In this document: positions 24,746 to 34,230 of the stretch, piece by piece
Position numbering within the stretch: the stretch's first letter is position 1
How the letters are laid out: each line of letters begins with the position of its first letter
Source: UBA6115 sp040776985
Lineage (GTDB): Bacteria; Bacillota; Clostridia; Christensenellales; Aristaeellaceae
Reading direction: 5' to 3'
DNA: 64,000 bases
Assembly (NCBI GenBank): GCA_040776985.1
Contig: JAXGZL010000002.1
Location: 186,001-250,000, forward strand
The notes under the pieces: model-generated
What the model saw: the letters and a program-made list of their open reading frames with translations, nothing else
Databases searched by the model: none
What the model was told of the DNA's origin: nothing
Program-made: the position numbers and the translations under genes

Positions 24746-26953
24746 TTATCTGGTCATCAGGAAGGCTAGGAGCAGCACCAGCATCAGCGCAAAGAGGATC
24801 AGGCTGAAGGACATGGTGCGCAGCAGGCGCCGCCCCACATCAAAGGCTGCGTTCCATGCGGCGGACAGCACATAGATGTACTTGGGGGTGTAGCTGGCCT
24901 GCCGGCCAAAGACGCGCCGGATCCTGAAGGAAAGGCTGTCAAGCATGCTCCCCAGCGCAAAGGTGAAGCGGTTGCCCACCGGCACCACGGTGGCGCTGTC
25001 CCGGGTGCGCCTGAACACGGTGTTCATCATCATCAGCACCGAGCCTTCAATCACCCAGTCCGCCGCGCGGGCCAGGAAGGTACCCAGGGTGAAAAGCAGG
25101 GGGTAGAGCACCCTGTCCACCAGGTTGTCCAGCAGCAGGCAAATCAGCTCACTCAGGCGGATCAGCAGGTCGGCCAGATGGCGGTAGATTTTGTTGCCCA
25201 GGTCGGTGTTGAGCAGCTGGCACAGCAGGGTGCCCAGGCGCACCAGCAGGTCCACCAGCGGGCGGTAGACCGCGTTTTCCAGGTCCAGCTTCTCCGGCCA
25301 GCGGTTGACATAGCGGGTGCCGCCGTCCTGATCCTCTGTGATCAGCCACCTGCGCACCAGGGTGAAGTAGAGCACAGCCCCGATGAGAAGCGACTTCAGG
25401 GCGCCTATCACATTGATGGGGGCCAGGAAGTGCACCGCGTTCGCCGGCTCATGGGCGTGGAGGAAGGGCAGCATGCGGTTGGCCAGCGGGGCCAGCACGC
25501 CCTCAGGCCAGAGGCCAATCAGGAAGATTACAAGGGCTGAGCCCCCCAGCGCCACAGCGCTCAGCGGGGTCATGCTTCTGCCCATCTGGTCAAACGCCTC
25601 CTGCCGGTCGTTGTTCTTCTCGATGAACAGGGCCACAAAGAGCTTGAGCATGTAGCAGAAGGTGATGCCGCCGCTGATGATGAACACCCATTCCGCCGCC
25701 TGATACCAGAAGGCGCCCTGCCCCAGGTGGTGCAGGTGGTCAATATACTCCACAATGCTTTCATGCAGCAGGGTTTTGGAGGCATAGCCGCTAAACAGCG
25801 GGATGCCGCTGATGGAGGCAGCCCCGGCCAGGAAGCAGGCCATCAGCCCGAAGCGTCCGCGGCCAAAACCACGGATTTTGTTCAGGTCCAACTGGTGCAG
25901 GTGCACATACACCACCCCGGCTGCCATGAACAGGCAGAGCTTGATCAGGCTGTGGTTGAGCATGTGCAGCACCGTGCCCTGGGCGGCCAGGGCGTTGTGC
26001 TCGCCCAGCAGGCACTGCATGCCGATGCCCACCAGGATGAAGCCGATCTGGCTCATGGAGGAGCAGGCCAGGGTGCGCTTCAAATCAATGGAGAACAGCG
26101 CCAGCACTGCCCCCAGGAACATGTTGATCAGCCCCAGGCTCAATAGCACATTGCCCCAAAGGAGGTTGCCGAAAAACAGCCGGGTGGAGATGACCAGGAT
26201 GCCGAAGATGCCCACCTTGGTGAGGATGCCTGAGAGCAGCGCGCTGGCGGGGGCAGGGGCCACCGGGTGGGCCTTGGGCAGCCAGACATGCAGCGGGAAC
26301 ATGCCCGCCTTGGCGCCAAAGCCCGCCAGGATCAGGGCGCCTGGCAGGTAGAGGGCGGACTTATCCGCGGTTTCGCCAAGGGCTGCCAGTTGGTCAAAGG
26401 CCAGGCTGCCCAGACGGCCATGCAGCATCATCAGCCCCATCAGCATCGCCATGCCGCCCAGGACCGCAATGGCCAGGTAGGTCTGCCCGGCGCGCATGGC
26501 GCCCGGAGTCTGCTCATGGGCCACCCAGCAGTAGCTGGTGAAGCTCATCACCTCAAAAAACAGGAAGGTGGTGATCAGGTCATCCGACAGGAACACCCCG
26601 ATGGTGGCGCCCATGGTGAACAGGGTGTACATCAGGTAGCGGGGGTGCCGGTGGCCGTGGGACATGTACTGGGGGGTGAAAAGGGAGGTCATCAGCCACA
26701 TGAAGCCGGCCACCGCCGCGTATATTGCGCGGAAGCCATCCGCCTTCAGGGACAGGCCCAGGCCCAGAAGCCGGGGGAAATGCAGACTTTGAACTTCGCC
26801 ATTGACCGCCAGCAGAATGCCCAGCCCCGTCACCAGAAGGGTGACCGCGGCTGTCATCAGATAGCCGTGGGAAAGCCTGCGCCTGGCCAGCAGATAGCTG
26901 GGGCCCGCCGCCACAAGCGGCAGCAGGATCATGATGACCGGGATGCTCTGCAA
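24746..26953 (-). CDS. Antiporter-like subunit 4 (NuoL/MrpA-N-like) with unusual C-terminal amphipathic repeats
   Basis: 735 residues. The first about 480 residues are a proton-conducting antiporter fold: EVMSFTSYCWVAHEQTPGA, LHVWLPKAHPVAPAPASALL, STRLFFGNLLWG, GRGRFGLMACFLAGAASISG. Beyond it the protein has a region at 559-628 with two related segments (YRPLVDLLVRLGTLLCQLLN and YRHLADLLIRLSELICLLLD) and a final membrane helix. The likely start is TTG 26953 behind AAGGGGGTGGGG. Upstream TTG 26974 and GTG 26962 lack suitable spacing. It is the last gene of the operon. Confidence 0.83.
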   Translation of the reverse strand: MQSIPVIMILLPLVAAGPSYLLARRRLSHGYLMTAAVTLLVTGLGILLAVNGEVQSLHFPRLLGLGLSLKADGFRAIYAAVAGFMWLMTSLFTPQYMSHGHRHPRYLMYTLFTMGATIGVFLSDDLITTFLFFEVMSFTSYCWVAHEQTPGAMRAGQTYLAIAVLGGMAMLMGLMMLHGRLGSLAFDQLAALGETADKSALYLPGALILAGFGAKAGMFPLHVWLPKAHPVAPAPASALLSGILTKVGIFGILVISTRLFFGNLLWGNVLLSLGLINMFLGAVLALFSIDLKRTLACSSMSQIGFILVGIGMQCLLGEHNALAAQGTVLHMLNHSLIKLCLFMAAGVVYVHLHQLDLNKIRGFGRGRFGLMACFLAGAASISGIPLFSGYASKTLLHESIVEYIDHLHHLGQGAFWYQAAEWVFIISGGITFCYMLKLFVALFIEKNNDRQEAFDQMGRSMTPLSAVALGGSALVIFLIGLWPEGVLAPLANRMLPFLHAHEPANAVHFLAPINVIGALKSLLIGAVLYFTLVRRWLITEDQDGGTRYVNRWPEKLDLENAVYRPLVDLLVRLGTLLCQLLNTDLGNKIYRHLADLLIRLSELICLLLDNLVDRVLYPLLFTLGTFLARAADWVIEGSVLMMMNTVFRRTRDSATVVPVGNRFTFALGSMLDSLSFRIRRVFGRQASYTPKYIYVLSAAWNAAFDVGRRLLRTMSFSLILFALMLVLLLAFLMTR

Positions 26954-26966
26954 TGCCCCCACCCCC

Positions 26967-28418
26967 TTACACAAGGCCGGACGCGGCGCGCGTCAGGAAA
27001 GCGATCAATGGCCCGTTCCAGAAGCTGAACAGCAGCATGCACAGCCCCAGCACCACCAGCGTGATCTGAAAGGGCAGGCCCATGGGGCTGACAGCAGGCG
27101 CCCCTGGCAGCCGTTTGCCGGTATACAGCATAAAGCCGGGCACCATCATGTAGGTGCCTGTCAGGATGGCGCTGATGATCAGCGCAACAAGCCCCGCATA
27201 GGGCAGCACGCCGCCCAGGGCAACGGCGGACTCCGCCAGCGCCCATTTGCTGACAAAGCCCAGCAGAGGCGGGATGCCCGTCAGGGCCAGGCCGCCCACC
27301 ACAAAGACCAGGCTGGCCAGGGGCATGGCCTCGGACAGGCCGCGCAGGTCCTGGATGTTTTCCAGCCGGCACTTCTCCATATAGGCGCCTGTTGCCAGGA
27401 AAAGGGCGATCTTGATCAGCGCGTGGAACACCATGTGCAACAGCCCGGCGTAAAGCCCCATGGGGCTCATCAGCAGGACGCCAAAGAGGATGTAGCTGAG
27501 GTTGGCGATGGTGGAATAGGCCAGCCTGCGCTTCAGGTGCTTTTCCTTCAGCGCCATGGAGGAGCCGTACACGATGGTGAAGGCGGCCAGCGCCAGGGGA
27601 ATGTACTGGGCATAGCTGCCCGCAAGGATGGCGGTGCCAAAGCTGAAGAAGGTGGCCCGCATCACCGAGAACACGCCTGCCTTGACCACGGCCACCGCGT
27701 GCAGCAGGGCGGTCACCGGGGTGGGGGCCACTGAGGCGGGCACCAGCCAGCCATGCACCGGGAACACCGCTGCCTTCACCCCAAAGCCCAGGAAGCAAAA
27801 CAGGTAGCCAAGGCGCAGCTGGGCGGGGTGGTTCAGCGGCACATGCTGGAACAACCCGCCCCACTGAAAGTCCGTGGTGCCGCCAAAGTACAGCACATAG
27901 ACCATGCCCATGAAGGCAAAGGCGGCGCCGCCCAGGGAGTAGTACAGGTATCTGAGGCCGGCTGAAATGGCCCGGGGGCTGCTGCCGTGCATCACCAGGG
28001 GCAATGTGGACAGGGACATCATCTCATAGAAGATGTAAAGCGTCAGCAGGTTGGCGCTCATGGCCACCCCCAGGGTGATGCCATAGCTCATGGTGAAAAA
28101 GGCGAAGAAGGTGTCCTGGCTGCGGTAATTATGCATGTATTCCGAGGCATACAGGGTGGTCAGCGGCCACAGGAAGGCCACCAGGCCGGCAAAGACCTTG
28201 CCCATGCCGTCCAGGTTCAGGGACACCACCAGAAACTCGTTGAAGCGGATCAGGTCAACGCGGCCGATTTCCGGCGCAAACAGCGCCATGCCCACCAAGG
28301 CGGATGTCACCAGGGTCACGCCCAGCATATAGGCAAGGCGCATGCCATGCCTGAGCCTGAGGGCTGGCAGCAGGGCACCTGCAATCATGGGCAGAACAAT
28401 GGCGGCAACCAGAATCAT
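26967..28418 (-). CDS. Antiporter-like subunit 3 (MrpD/NuoM-N-like)
   Basis: 483 residues, about 14 membrane helices, proton_antipo_M fold. Conserved helix-breaking and lysine regions: FYEMMSLSTLPLVMHGSSP, FPVHGWLVPASVAPTPVTAL, HAVAVVKAGVFSV, YSTIANLSYILFG. A proton-translocating subunit of the multisubunit complex. It starts 22 bases after subunit 2. Confidence 0.87.
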   Translation of the reverse strand: MILVAAIVLPMIAGALLPALRLRHGMRLAYMLGVTLVTSALVGMALFAPEIGRVDLIRFNEFLVVSLNLDGMGKVFAGLVAFLWPLTTLYASEYMHNYRSQDTFFAFFTMSYGITLGVAMSANLLTLYIFYEMMSLSTLPLVMHGSSPRAISAGLRYLYYSLGGAAFAFMGMVYVLYFGGTTDFQWGGLFQHVPLNHPAQLRLGYLFCFLGFGVKAAVFPVHGWLVPASVAPTPVTALLHAVAVVKAGVFSVMRATFFSFGTAILAGSYAQYIPLALAAFTIVYGSSMALKEKHLKRRLAYSTIANLSYILFGVLLMSPMGLYAGLLHMVFHALIKIALFLATGAYMEKCRLENIQDLRGLSEAMPLASLVFVVGGLALTGIPPLLGFVSKWALAESAVALGGVLPYAGLVALIISAILTGTYMMVPGFMLYTGKRLPGAPAVSPMGLPFQITLVVLGLCMLLFSFWNGPLIAFLTRAASGLV

Positions 28419-28440
28419 AGGTTTCCTTTCTTACAGTGCC

Positions 28441-29931
28441 TTAAAACAGCGTGGCGGCCAGGTTGCTGAAAGCGTCAATCATGAAGCCGGGGAAGATGCC
28501 CAGCACCGCGATGGCCAGGGTGAGGATGAAGATGGGCACCACCATCAGCCAGTCCGGCTTGATGCACACGGGGGCCACCTGACGGTCTTCCTCCGGGCGC
28601 AGGTCAAAGAAGGCGGTGATGCTGGGGGGCAGCAGATAGCCCGCGGTCAAAAGGGCGCTGATCAGAAGCACCGTGGGCACCAGCCAGCTGAACACCTGCA
28701 CGGGCAGCGCGGCGGACACAGCGCCTTCAGCGATGTACCATTTGGAGATGAAGCCGCCCAGCGGGGGAATGCCCACCAGGGAGATGGCGCAGATGGTGAA
28801 CATGCTCATCGTCCAGGGCATGCGCCTGCCCAGGCCGTGCAGCTCGTCCACCCGGGTGATGCCGGTGGCGTAGATGACAGCGCCCACGCACAGGAACAGC
28901 GCGTCCTTGGTCAGCGCATGGAACACGATCTGAAGCAGGGCCCCGTCAAAGGACATGGTGTTGAGCAGGAACAGGCCGCAAAGCACATAGCTGACCTGGG
29001 ACACGCTGGAGTAGGCCAGGCGCTTTTTCAGCAGCTTTTCCCGCAGCGCCAGCATGGACCCCATGAACACCGTCACCGTCGCGCAGCCCAGCAGCGCCAG
29101 CTGCACCCAGGTGCCGCGGATGAACTCCGGCCCGATGACATAAAACAGCATCCGGAAGATGCACAGCACGCCCGCCTTGGTGATGACGCCGCTCAATACG
29201 GCGGAGGCAGGGGCAGGGGCCACGGGGTGGGCGGTGGGCAGCCAGCCGTGCATGGGGAACATGCCCGCCTTGGTGCCAAAGCCCACCAGGGTGACAAAGA
29301 TGACGGCCAGCAGCGCCTCCCGGGAGATGTTCAGGCTTTCCGTCATCAGGGAGCCGCCGGCCACAAAGTAGGCGGAGGACAGGTTGGGGGTGAGGACAAA
29401 GATGCCCAGCAGCCCCATGGTGGCCCCCGCCACGGAATAGATCAGGTATTTGATGCCCGCCGCGATGGCCTCCTTGCTGCGGGAATGCAGCACCATGGGA
29501 ACGGACAGGAAGGTCATGGCCTCAAAGAAGAGGTACATGGTGACCATGGTGCCCGAGAGCGTCAGCGCCATCAGGGTGCTCAGCACCAGCAGGTAGAAGG
29601 CGTAGTAACTTTTCTCGTTCTTCTCATGCTCCATATAGCGGAAGGAGAAGAAGCCGGAGATCATCCACATCAGCGCCATCACCAGGGAGAACACCATGGA
29701 GGTGCCGTCAGAGCGCAGGGCAATGGGCATCTGCTCTGTCATGTAGAACAGGACGGCGGTGCGCTCCCCATTCAGGGCCACCAGGGCCACCACAATGCAC
29801 TCCAGAACCAGAACGGCGCCCACATAGATGCAGCGGTTCCAGCGGGTTTTGTTCACCCAGGGGATCCAGAGGCTCAAGAGGGCGGCTGCAGCCGGCAGCA
29901 GAATGGCAAGGATCAACAAGAATTCTTCCAC
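28441..29931 (-). CDS. Antiporter-like subunit 2 (MrpD/NuoM-like)
   Basis: 496 residues with the antiporter fold: FFEAMTFLSVPMVLHSRSKE, FPMHGWLPTAHPVAPAPASA, SGVITKAGVL, YSSVSQVSYVLCG. Paralogous to its neighbours; the four large subunits are clearly related but far from identical, so the set arose by old duplication. Spacing to the preceding gene is 13 bases. Confidence 0.87.
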   Translation of the reverse strand: MEEFLLILAILLPAAAALLSLWIPWVNKTRWNRCIYVGAVLVLECIVVALVALNGERTAVLFYMTEQMPIALRSDGTSMVFSLVMALMWMISGFFSFRYMEHEKNEKSYYAFYLLVLSTLMALTLSGTMVTMYLFFEAMTFLSVPMVLHSRSKEAIAAGIKYLIYSVAGATMGLLGIFVLTPNLSSAYFVAGGSLMTESLNISREALLAVIFVTLVGFGTKAGMFPMHGWLPTAHPVAPAPASAVLSGVITKAGVLCIFRMLFYVIGPEFIRGTWVQLALLGCATVTVFMGSMLALREKLLKKRLAYSSVSQVSYVLCGLFLLNTMSFDGALLQIVFHALTKDALFLCVGAVIYATGITRVDELHGLGRRMPWTMSMFTICAISLVGIPPLGGFISKWYIAEGAVSAALPVQVFSWLVPTVLLISALLTAGYLLPPSITAFFDLRPEEDRQVAPVCIKPDWLMVVPIFILTLAIAVLGIFPGFMIDAFSNLAATLF

Positions 29932-29944
29932 AGTGGTCTCCTCC

Positions 29945-31441
29945 TCAGGCGAACATCGCTAGGCCGGATTCTATCACCCGCATGACAGGCCCGGAACCAA
30001 TGCCCAGATATACGGTCATCAGCATGGAAATGAACAGCGCCACCACCACATAGCGGGGCATGCGGTGGACAGGGGAATAGGTGATGTCATCCGCGGGTTT
30101 CCTGTAGATGGATACCACGGTGTGCAGAAAATACACGGCGTTGAGCAGCGTACTCAAGGCCAGCGCAACCAGCACCAGCACCCGCATGCCCCCGCCCAGG
30201 GGGATGGCGGCGCTGGCCAGGTAGAGCTTTGCGATAAAGCCGCCTGTGAAGGGGATGCCCACCATGCTCATGGCGGTCACGGTGAACACGATGCCGGCTG
30301 CCACATTGCGGTAGGCGGCGCCGTGGAGGTAGTGAAACTTCTTGCGGTCGCCGGAGACGATGACCAGCTCATGGGTGGAGAGGAACAGCAGGGATTTGGC
30401 CGCCGCGTGGGCCAGCATCTGAAACAGCGCCGCCGCCACCCCCGCCATGCTGCCCATGCCCAGGCCCAGGTAGACATAGGCGATCTGCGCCACGGAGGAA
30501 TAGGCCACCATGCGCCGGATGTCCCGCTGGCTGATGGCCAGCACCGAGCCCATGATCATGCCCACCACCCCGCAGTAAAACAGGAAATCGTCAATGTGGG
30601 ACTGCAGGATGATGTCCAGGCCGATCACCCGGAAGAAGAACTTGATCAGCAGGAAGATATAGGCCTTGCTGATGATGCCGGACAGAATCGCGCTTGACAT
30701 AGGCGGCGCGAAGGCATAGGTGTCAGGCGCCCAGACATGAAAGGGGAACAGGGCGCTTTTGATGCCAAGCCCCACTGTCATGAGGGCGATCACCACGGTG
30801 AGGGGCTGCATGTATTCCCCGGTCAGGAAGATGTTGCGCACAGCCTCCTGCAGGGGCTCCATCAGCAGGTGCCCGGTGATGCCATAGAGCATGGCAATGC
30901 CCAGCAGCACCAGGCCCGAGGCCAGAAGGTTCATGATCAGGTAGCGGGTGGCCGCCACCAGGGTGTGGCCGTTCTGGCGCACAATCACCAGGGCGCAGGA
31001 GGCGATGGTGATGATTTCGATGAAGACATAGGCGGTGAACAGGTCGTTGGTGTAGATCATCACCAGGACGGCGGCCAGCGCCAGGTCCACCATGATGCAG
31101 TAGAGGTTGAACTTCTTGTGGCTGACAAACTGGGGCATCTGGTAAAGCCCCGCCACCAGGGTGATGAACAGCACCGCGGAAAAGCCGGTGGCCATCAGCG
31201 CCTCCAGGCGGCCGATGCGGATCTCGTTGCCCCAGGGGGCGGGGAAATGCCCCATCATGAAGTTGTAGGAGGATTCAAGCCGCAGCGTCAGCGCCAGCAC
31301 CGAAGCGCTCATCACCAGCACCGCAAAGCTGACCGCAAGGGTCAGGTATCTGGCTGCCCGGGGCCTGAGCACCGAGGTGACCACCCCGCCAATCAGGCAC
31401 AGGAGGATCGTGAAAAACGGGAAGTTGTGCACCAGGCTCAT
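29945..31441 (-). CDS. mnhD: Antiporter-like subunit 1 (MrpD/MnhD)
   Basis: 498 residues, antiporter fold. Segments: AYVFIEIITIASCALVIVRQ, FPFHVWAPDTYAFAPPMSSA, LSGIISKAYIFLLIKFFF, YSSVAQIAYVYLGLG. By position directly after the MnhC subunit it corresponds to MrpD/MbhH. Overlaps the MnhC gene by four bases. Confidence 0.88.
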   Translation of the reverse strand: MSLVHNFPFFTILLCLIGGVVTSVLRPRAARYLTLAVSFAVLVMSASVLALTLRLESSYNFMMGHFPAPWGNEIRIGRLEALMATGFSAVLFITLVAGLYQMPQFVSHKKFNLYCIMVDLALAAVLVMIYTNDLFTAYVFIEIITIASCALVIVRQNGHTLVAATRYLIMNLLASGLVLLGIAMLYGITGHLLMEPLQEAVRNIFLTGEYMQPLTVVIALMTVGLGIKSALFPFHVWAPDTYAFAPPMSSAILSGIISKAYIFLLIKFFFRVIGLDIILQSHIDDFLFYCGVVGMIMGSVLAISQRDIRRMVAYSSVAQIAYVYLGLGMGSMAGVAAALFQMLAHAAAKSLLFLSTHELVIVSGDRKKFHYLHGAAYRNVAAGIVFTVTAMSMVGIPFTGGFIAKLYLASAAIPLGGGMRVLVLVALALSTLLNAVYFLHTVVSIYRKPADDITYSPVHRMPRYVVVALFISMLMTVYLGIGSGPVMRVIESGLAMFA

Positions 31442-31815
31442 TCCATCTCCTCCTGGCGGGCCATCAGGGCGATCTGGTCAATGTCCAGGGTGCGGTAGCG
31501 CCGGTAGAGGCGGACGGTCAGGGCCAGCATCATGCCGGTGAAGCTGACCGACACCACAATGCCCGTCAGCACCAGGCCGGTGGGGACCGGGTTGATGTAA
31601 TGGGCGGCTTCGGTGATTCCGTCCACCACGATGGGGGCCTTGCGTCCGCTGATATAGCCAATGGAGGCCAGGAAGAGGTAGGTGGCGGTGCTCATGATGT
31701 TCAGCCCGATGATCTTCCGGATCAGGTTGCGCTGCAGCAGCAAAATGGCAAAGCCAATGCCAAAGAGGATGACGGCCACGGTCTGCTCGATGTTTTCATA
31801 CAGTGCTTGCCACAT
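31438..31815 (-). CDS. mnhC: Cation/proton antiporter subunit C (MnhC/NuoK-like)
   Basis: 125 residues, three membrane helices, NuoK-like fold (VILFGIGFAILLLQRNLIRK, GLNIMSTATYLFLAS, PVPTGLVLTGIVVSVSFTGM). The PTGLVLTGIVVS segment is typical of MrpC. It follows the MnhB gene by 12 bases. Confidence 0.92.
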   Translation of the reverse strand: MWQALYENIEQTVAVILFGIGFAILLLQRNLIRKIIGLNIMSTATYLFLASIGYISGRKAPIVVDGITEAAHYINPVPTGLVLTGIVVSVSFTGMMLALTVRLYRRYRTLDIDQIALMARQEEME

Positions 31816-31827
31816 GCCGACCCCTCC

Positions 31828-32847
31828 TTATAAGCCGCCCTTGCGGAACAGGGCGTAGAAAATGTACATGGTGCAGGCCACCACCAGGCCCACGGCGATG
31901 TTCAGCGGCATGATAAGGCCGCCGGAGAGAATGGCGCCCGGTGTCCCCAGGGGGATGTGGCTGTCCAGGCCATTGGCGCCGCAGTAGAAGGAGTAGGCCT
32001 TGGCGACACCGTAGAAGCCCAGCGCCGCGAAACTGACCCACTTGAAGGTGTTGTAGCTGAAAAAGCGGCCCGCCTTTTTAAAGCCAAAGGCGTTCAGGTA
32101 GAGGATCAGCCCGGAGGACACGATGGCCCCGCCGGAAAAGCCGCCCCCGGGCGACAGATGGCCGTTTAAAATCACATAGAAGCCAAACAGCAGCAGGATG
32201 GGGGTCAGCAGGATGGCGGTGCCTTGGAGGATGCGGTCGTTCTTGGGCTCGTAGTGCCGGTCGTCCGATTCCTCCGCGATCAGCTGCTGGGTGGGCCGCC
32301 CCTTGTCGTCCAGGTCAATGCGCAGCAGGATCAGCACCGCGCAGGCGGCGATGAACAGCACCGTGGCCTCCCCCAGGGTGTCAAAGGCGCGGTAGTCCAG
32401 GATCATGCCGGCCACCATGTTGGTTGCGCCGGTCTCCGCCAGGCCCTGTTCGATGTATCGGACAATCACCTCGTTGTTGGCGGGCACATCTGCCGAGCCA
32501 ACACGGGGCATATAGGCCACGGTGTCCAGCAGGAAAAAGATGATCAGCCCGCCCAGAAGCAGCGCCAGCAGCACATGCAGCCGGCTGATGGCCTTGCGCC
32601 CCTTGGTGACCGCCCAGGCATAAAAATCATACTGGGCCAGCCGGTCCAGGGCCAGGCCCCGGTCGTGGCGGTGCTGCTGGGCAGCCTCCTGATGCTGGGC
32701 CAACAGCTCCGGGTCGGCGGGCGGCGCCTCGCTCTGCTCGTTGACTGTGTTGATGATGGCGTCGTCCAGCGCCAGATAGCCCTCGCGCATCCAGCGAAGG
32801 AAGCGCGCCTGGGGGCGCTGCTGCCAGTCACTTCTGCGCTTGCTCAT
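31828..32847 (-). CDS. mnhB: Fused MbhE-like and MnhB subunit
   Basis: 339 residues. A charged cytoplasmic N-terminus of about 95 residues and one helix (LLALLLGGLIIFFLLD) are followed by an MbhE-like unit (YIEQGLAETGATNMVAGMIL, DYRAFDTLGEATVLF). The C-terminal MnhB domain has ILLTPILLLFGFYVILNGHL and SPGGGFSGGAIVSSGL. MbhE is part of the C-terminal end of MrpA in classical Mrp, so the MrpA equivalent is split here, with its distal piece fused to MnhB. The gene overlaps its upstream neighbour by 20 bases. Confidence 0.87.
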   Translation of the reverse strand: MSKRRSDWQQRPQARFLRWMREGYLALDDAIINTVNEQSEAPPADPELLAQHQEAAQQHRHDRGLALDRLAQYDFYAWAVTKGRKAISRLHVLLALLLGGLIIFFLLDTVAYMPRVGSADVPANNEVIVRYIEQGLAETGATNMVAGMILDYRAFDTLGEATVLFIAACAVLILLRIDLDDKGRPTQQLIAEESDDRHYEPKNDRILQGTAILLTPILLLFGFYVILNGHLSPGGGFSGGAIVSSGLILYLNAFGFKKAGRFFSYNTFKWVSFAALGFYGVAKAYSFYCGANGLDSHIPLGTPGAILSGGLIMPLNIAVGLVVACTMYIFYALFRKGGL

Positions 32848-33094
32848 GATCCCGGTCTCCTTGCAGGGCGTGAATTTTCTTCAGGGTGACAAAAAACAGC
32901 ACAGAGGTGATGCCGGCGCCCACCGCCGCCTCCGTGATGGCCAGGTCCGGGCTTTCCAGCAGCATCCAGATCACCGCCATGATCAGGCTGTAGGCCATGT
33001 AAACGATCAGCGAGGTCAGCAGGTTTTTGGTCAGGCTGACGGCCAGCGCGCACACGATCAGCATGCCCAGCAAGGCGATGTTGACAAAATTCAT
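32828..33094 (-). CDS. MbhD-like subunit (DUF4040)
   Basis: 88 residues, three helices: ALLGMLIVCALAVSLTKNLL, YMAYSLIMAVIWMLLESPDL and ITEAAVGAGITSVLFFVTLK. The ESPDLAITEAAVGAG block is the DUF4040/MbhD signature, equivalent to part of the MrpA C-terminus. It overlaps the MnhG gene by four bases (ATGA). Confidence 0.9.
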   Translation of the reverse strand: MNFVNIALLGMLIVCALAVSLTKNLLTSLIVYMAYSLIMAVIWMLLESPDLAITEAAVGAGITSVLFFVTLKKIHALQGDRDHEQAQK

Positions 33095-33435
33095 GCTTCC
33101 TCCTCCTGATCCTCGTCCTTTTCGGCGCCAGTCAGCTGGTGCCAGTGGGGATTGGTGGTCACCTCAAGGCGGGCGATCAGATGGCTGCCCACCGGGCTTG
33201 CCACCCAGAGCAGGCTGATGATGAGCAGAAGCTTCATCGCAGTCCAGATGTCAGGCGCGCTGATGACAAGCCCCAACAAGCAAAAAAGTAAGCCCAGGGT
33301 GTCCCCCATGGCGGCCGCGTGCATGCGGTTTAAGACATAGTCAAACTTGTACACGCCGATCACCGCGGTGATCAGCATGGAAAGGCCGCTCAACAAAAAC
33401 AGCGCGGTCAGCGCGAAGCGAATCCAGTCAAGCAT
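33091..33435 (-). CDS. mnhG: Cation/proton antiporter subunit G
   Basis: 114 residues, three helices, MnhG/PhaG family (VIGVYKFDYVLNRMHAAAMG, DTLGLLFCLLGLVI, SPVGSHLIARLE). The RMHAAAMGDTLG block is the family hallmark. The acidic tail ends EKDEDQEEEA. Overlaps the MnhF gene by eight bases. Confidence 0.93.
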   Translation of the reverse strand: MLDWIRFALTALFLLSGLSMLITAVIGVYKFDYVLNRMHAAAMGDTLGLLFCLLGLVISAPDIWTAMKLLLIISLLWVASPVGSHLIARLEVTTNPHWHQLTGAEKDEDQEEEA

Positions 33436-33745
33436 GGCGCTGCGCCTCCTCCTGCTGGGCCCGGCGCTCCAGGTAGACGCCCATGTATACCTTGCACAAA
33501 ACCACCACGGCCAGGAAGCTGATCATGGCGTAGATCAGCGCCACATCGGTCAGGTAGCCCTGGCCCAGCATCAGCGCCACCACGCAGATCATGATGATGA
33601 TCTGGGTGCCGATCATGTTGATGGCCACGATCCGGTCTGCAATGGAAGGCCCCTTCACCGCGCGGACAAAGCAGGCGATGATAAGCAGGGTCTGAACGGT
33701 GAGGACGGCGATGTAAAGCGCGCTGTAGGCATCCCATACGCTCAT
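33428..33745 (-). CDS. mnhF: Cation/proton antiporter subunit F
   Basis: 105 residues, three helices, MnhF/MrpF family (VRAVKGPSIADRIVAINMIG, ALIYAMISFLAVVVLCKVYM). GPSxADRIVAxNxxG is the conserved block. Overlaps the MnhE gene by four bases. Confidence 0.93.
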   Translation of the reverse strand: MSVWDAYSALYIAVLTVQTLLIIACFVRAVKGPSIADRIVAINMIGTQIIIMICVVALMLGQGYLTDVALIYAMISFLAVVVLCKVYMGVYLERRAQQEEAQRHA

Positions 33746-34230
33746 ACGCCGGCCTCCTCCCAGTCCTTTTCCATTACCAGAAGGCGCTGCTCAAAGGCGC
33801 TGTCTGAAAGCCCCGCTTCAAAGGTCTCATCCAGGCAATGCACCAGGTATTCATCCCCCTGCAGGTGCACGGTGATGGTGCCGGGGGTCAGGGTGACGCA
33901 GTCCGCCAGCACCACCCGGGCGGGCATGGTGGAAAGCGCTGTCTTGAAGGTGGCCAGCTTGGGCACCACGATGTCCCGGTCGGTCAGAATCAGGCGCATC
34001 ACGGCGATGTTGGCCAGGGTGATTTCCTTGACCAACAGCCAGATATAGCGCAGGTAGCTGGGCAGCCGCCTGAAGATATAGGCCTGCACCTTTAAGGTGA
34101 AGCCGGTGGCCACAAAGCGGGTGACAAACCAGCTGACCAACAGGGAAAGGACAGCGCCAATGGCCACAAGCTCCCAAGTGAGCTTGCCATTGAACACCAT
34201 CCACATCACGAACAAAGCGGCAGCGAGCAA
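33742..34230 (-). CDS. mnhE: Cation/proton antiporter subunit E
   Basis: 162 residues, MnhE/MrpE family. Two N-terminal helices are followed by a cytoplasmic domain with LWLLVKEITLANIAVMRLIL, LADCVTLTPGTITVHLQGDE and the C-terminal VHCLDE. SxTLTPGT is the hallmark. First gene of the ten-gene operon, behind a near-consensus promoter. Confidence 0.93.
   Translation of the reverse strand: MLAAALFVMWMVFNGKLTWELVAIGAVLSLLVSWFVTRFVATGFTLKVQAYIFRRLPSYLRYIWLLVKEITLANIAVMRLILTDRDIVVPKLATFKTALSTMPARVVLADCVTLTPGTITVHLQGDEYLVHCLDETFEAGLSDSAFEQRLLVMEKDWEEAGV

Noticed and set aside
28342..29985. Long open frame antisense to the antiporter subunits (547 codons)
   Set aside because: Rich in His, Gln and Gly without domain structure; the minus-strand frames are clear membrane proteins.
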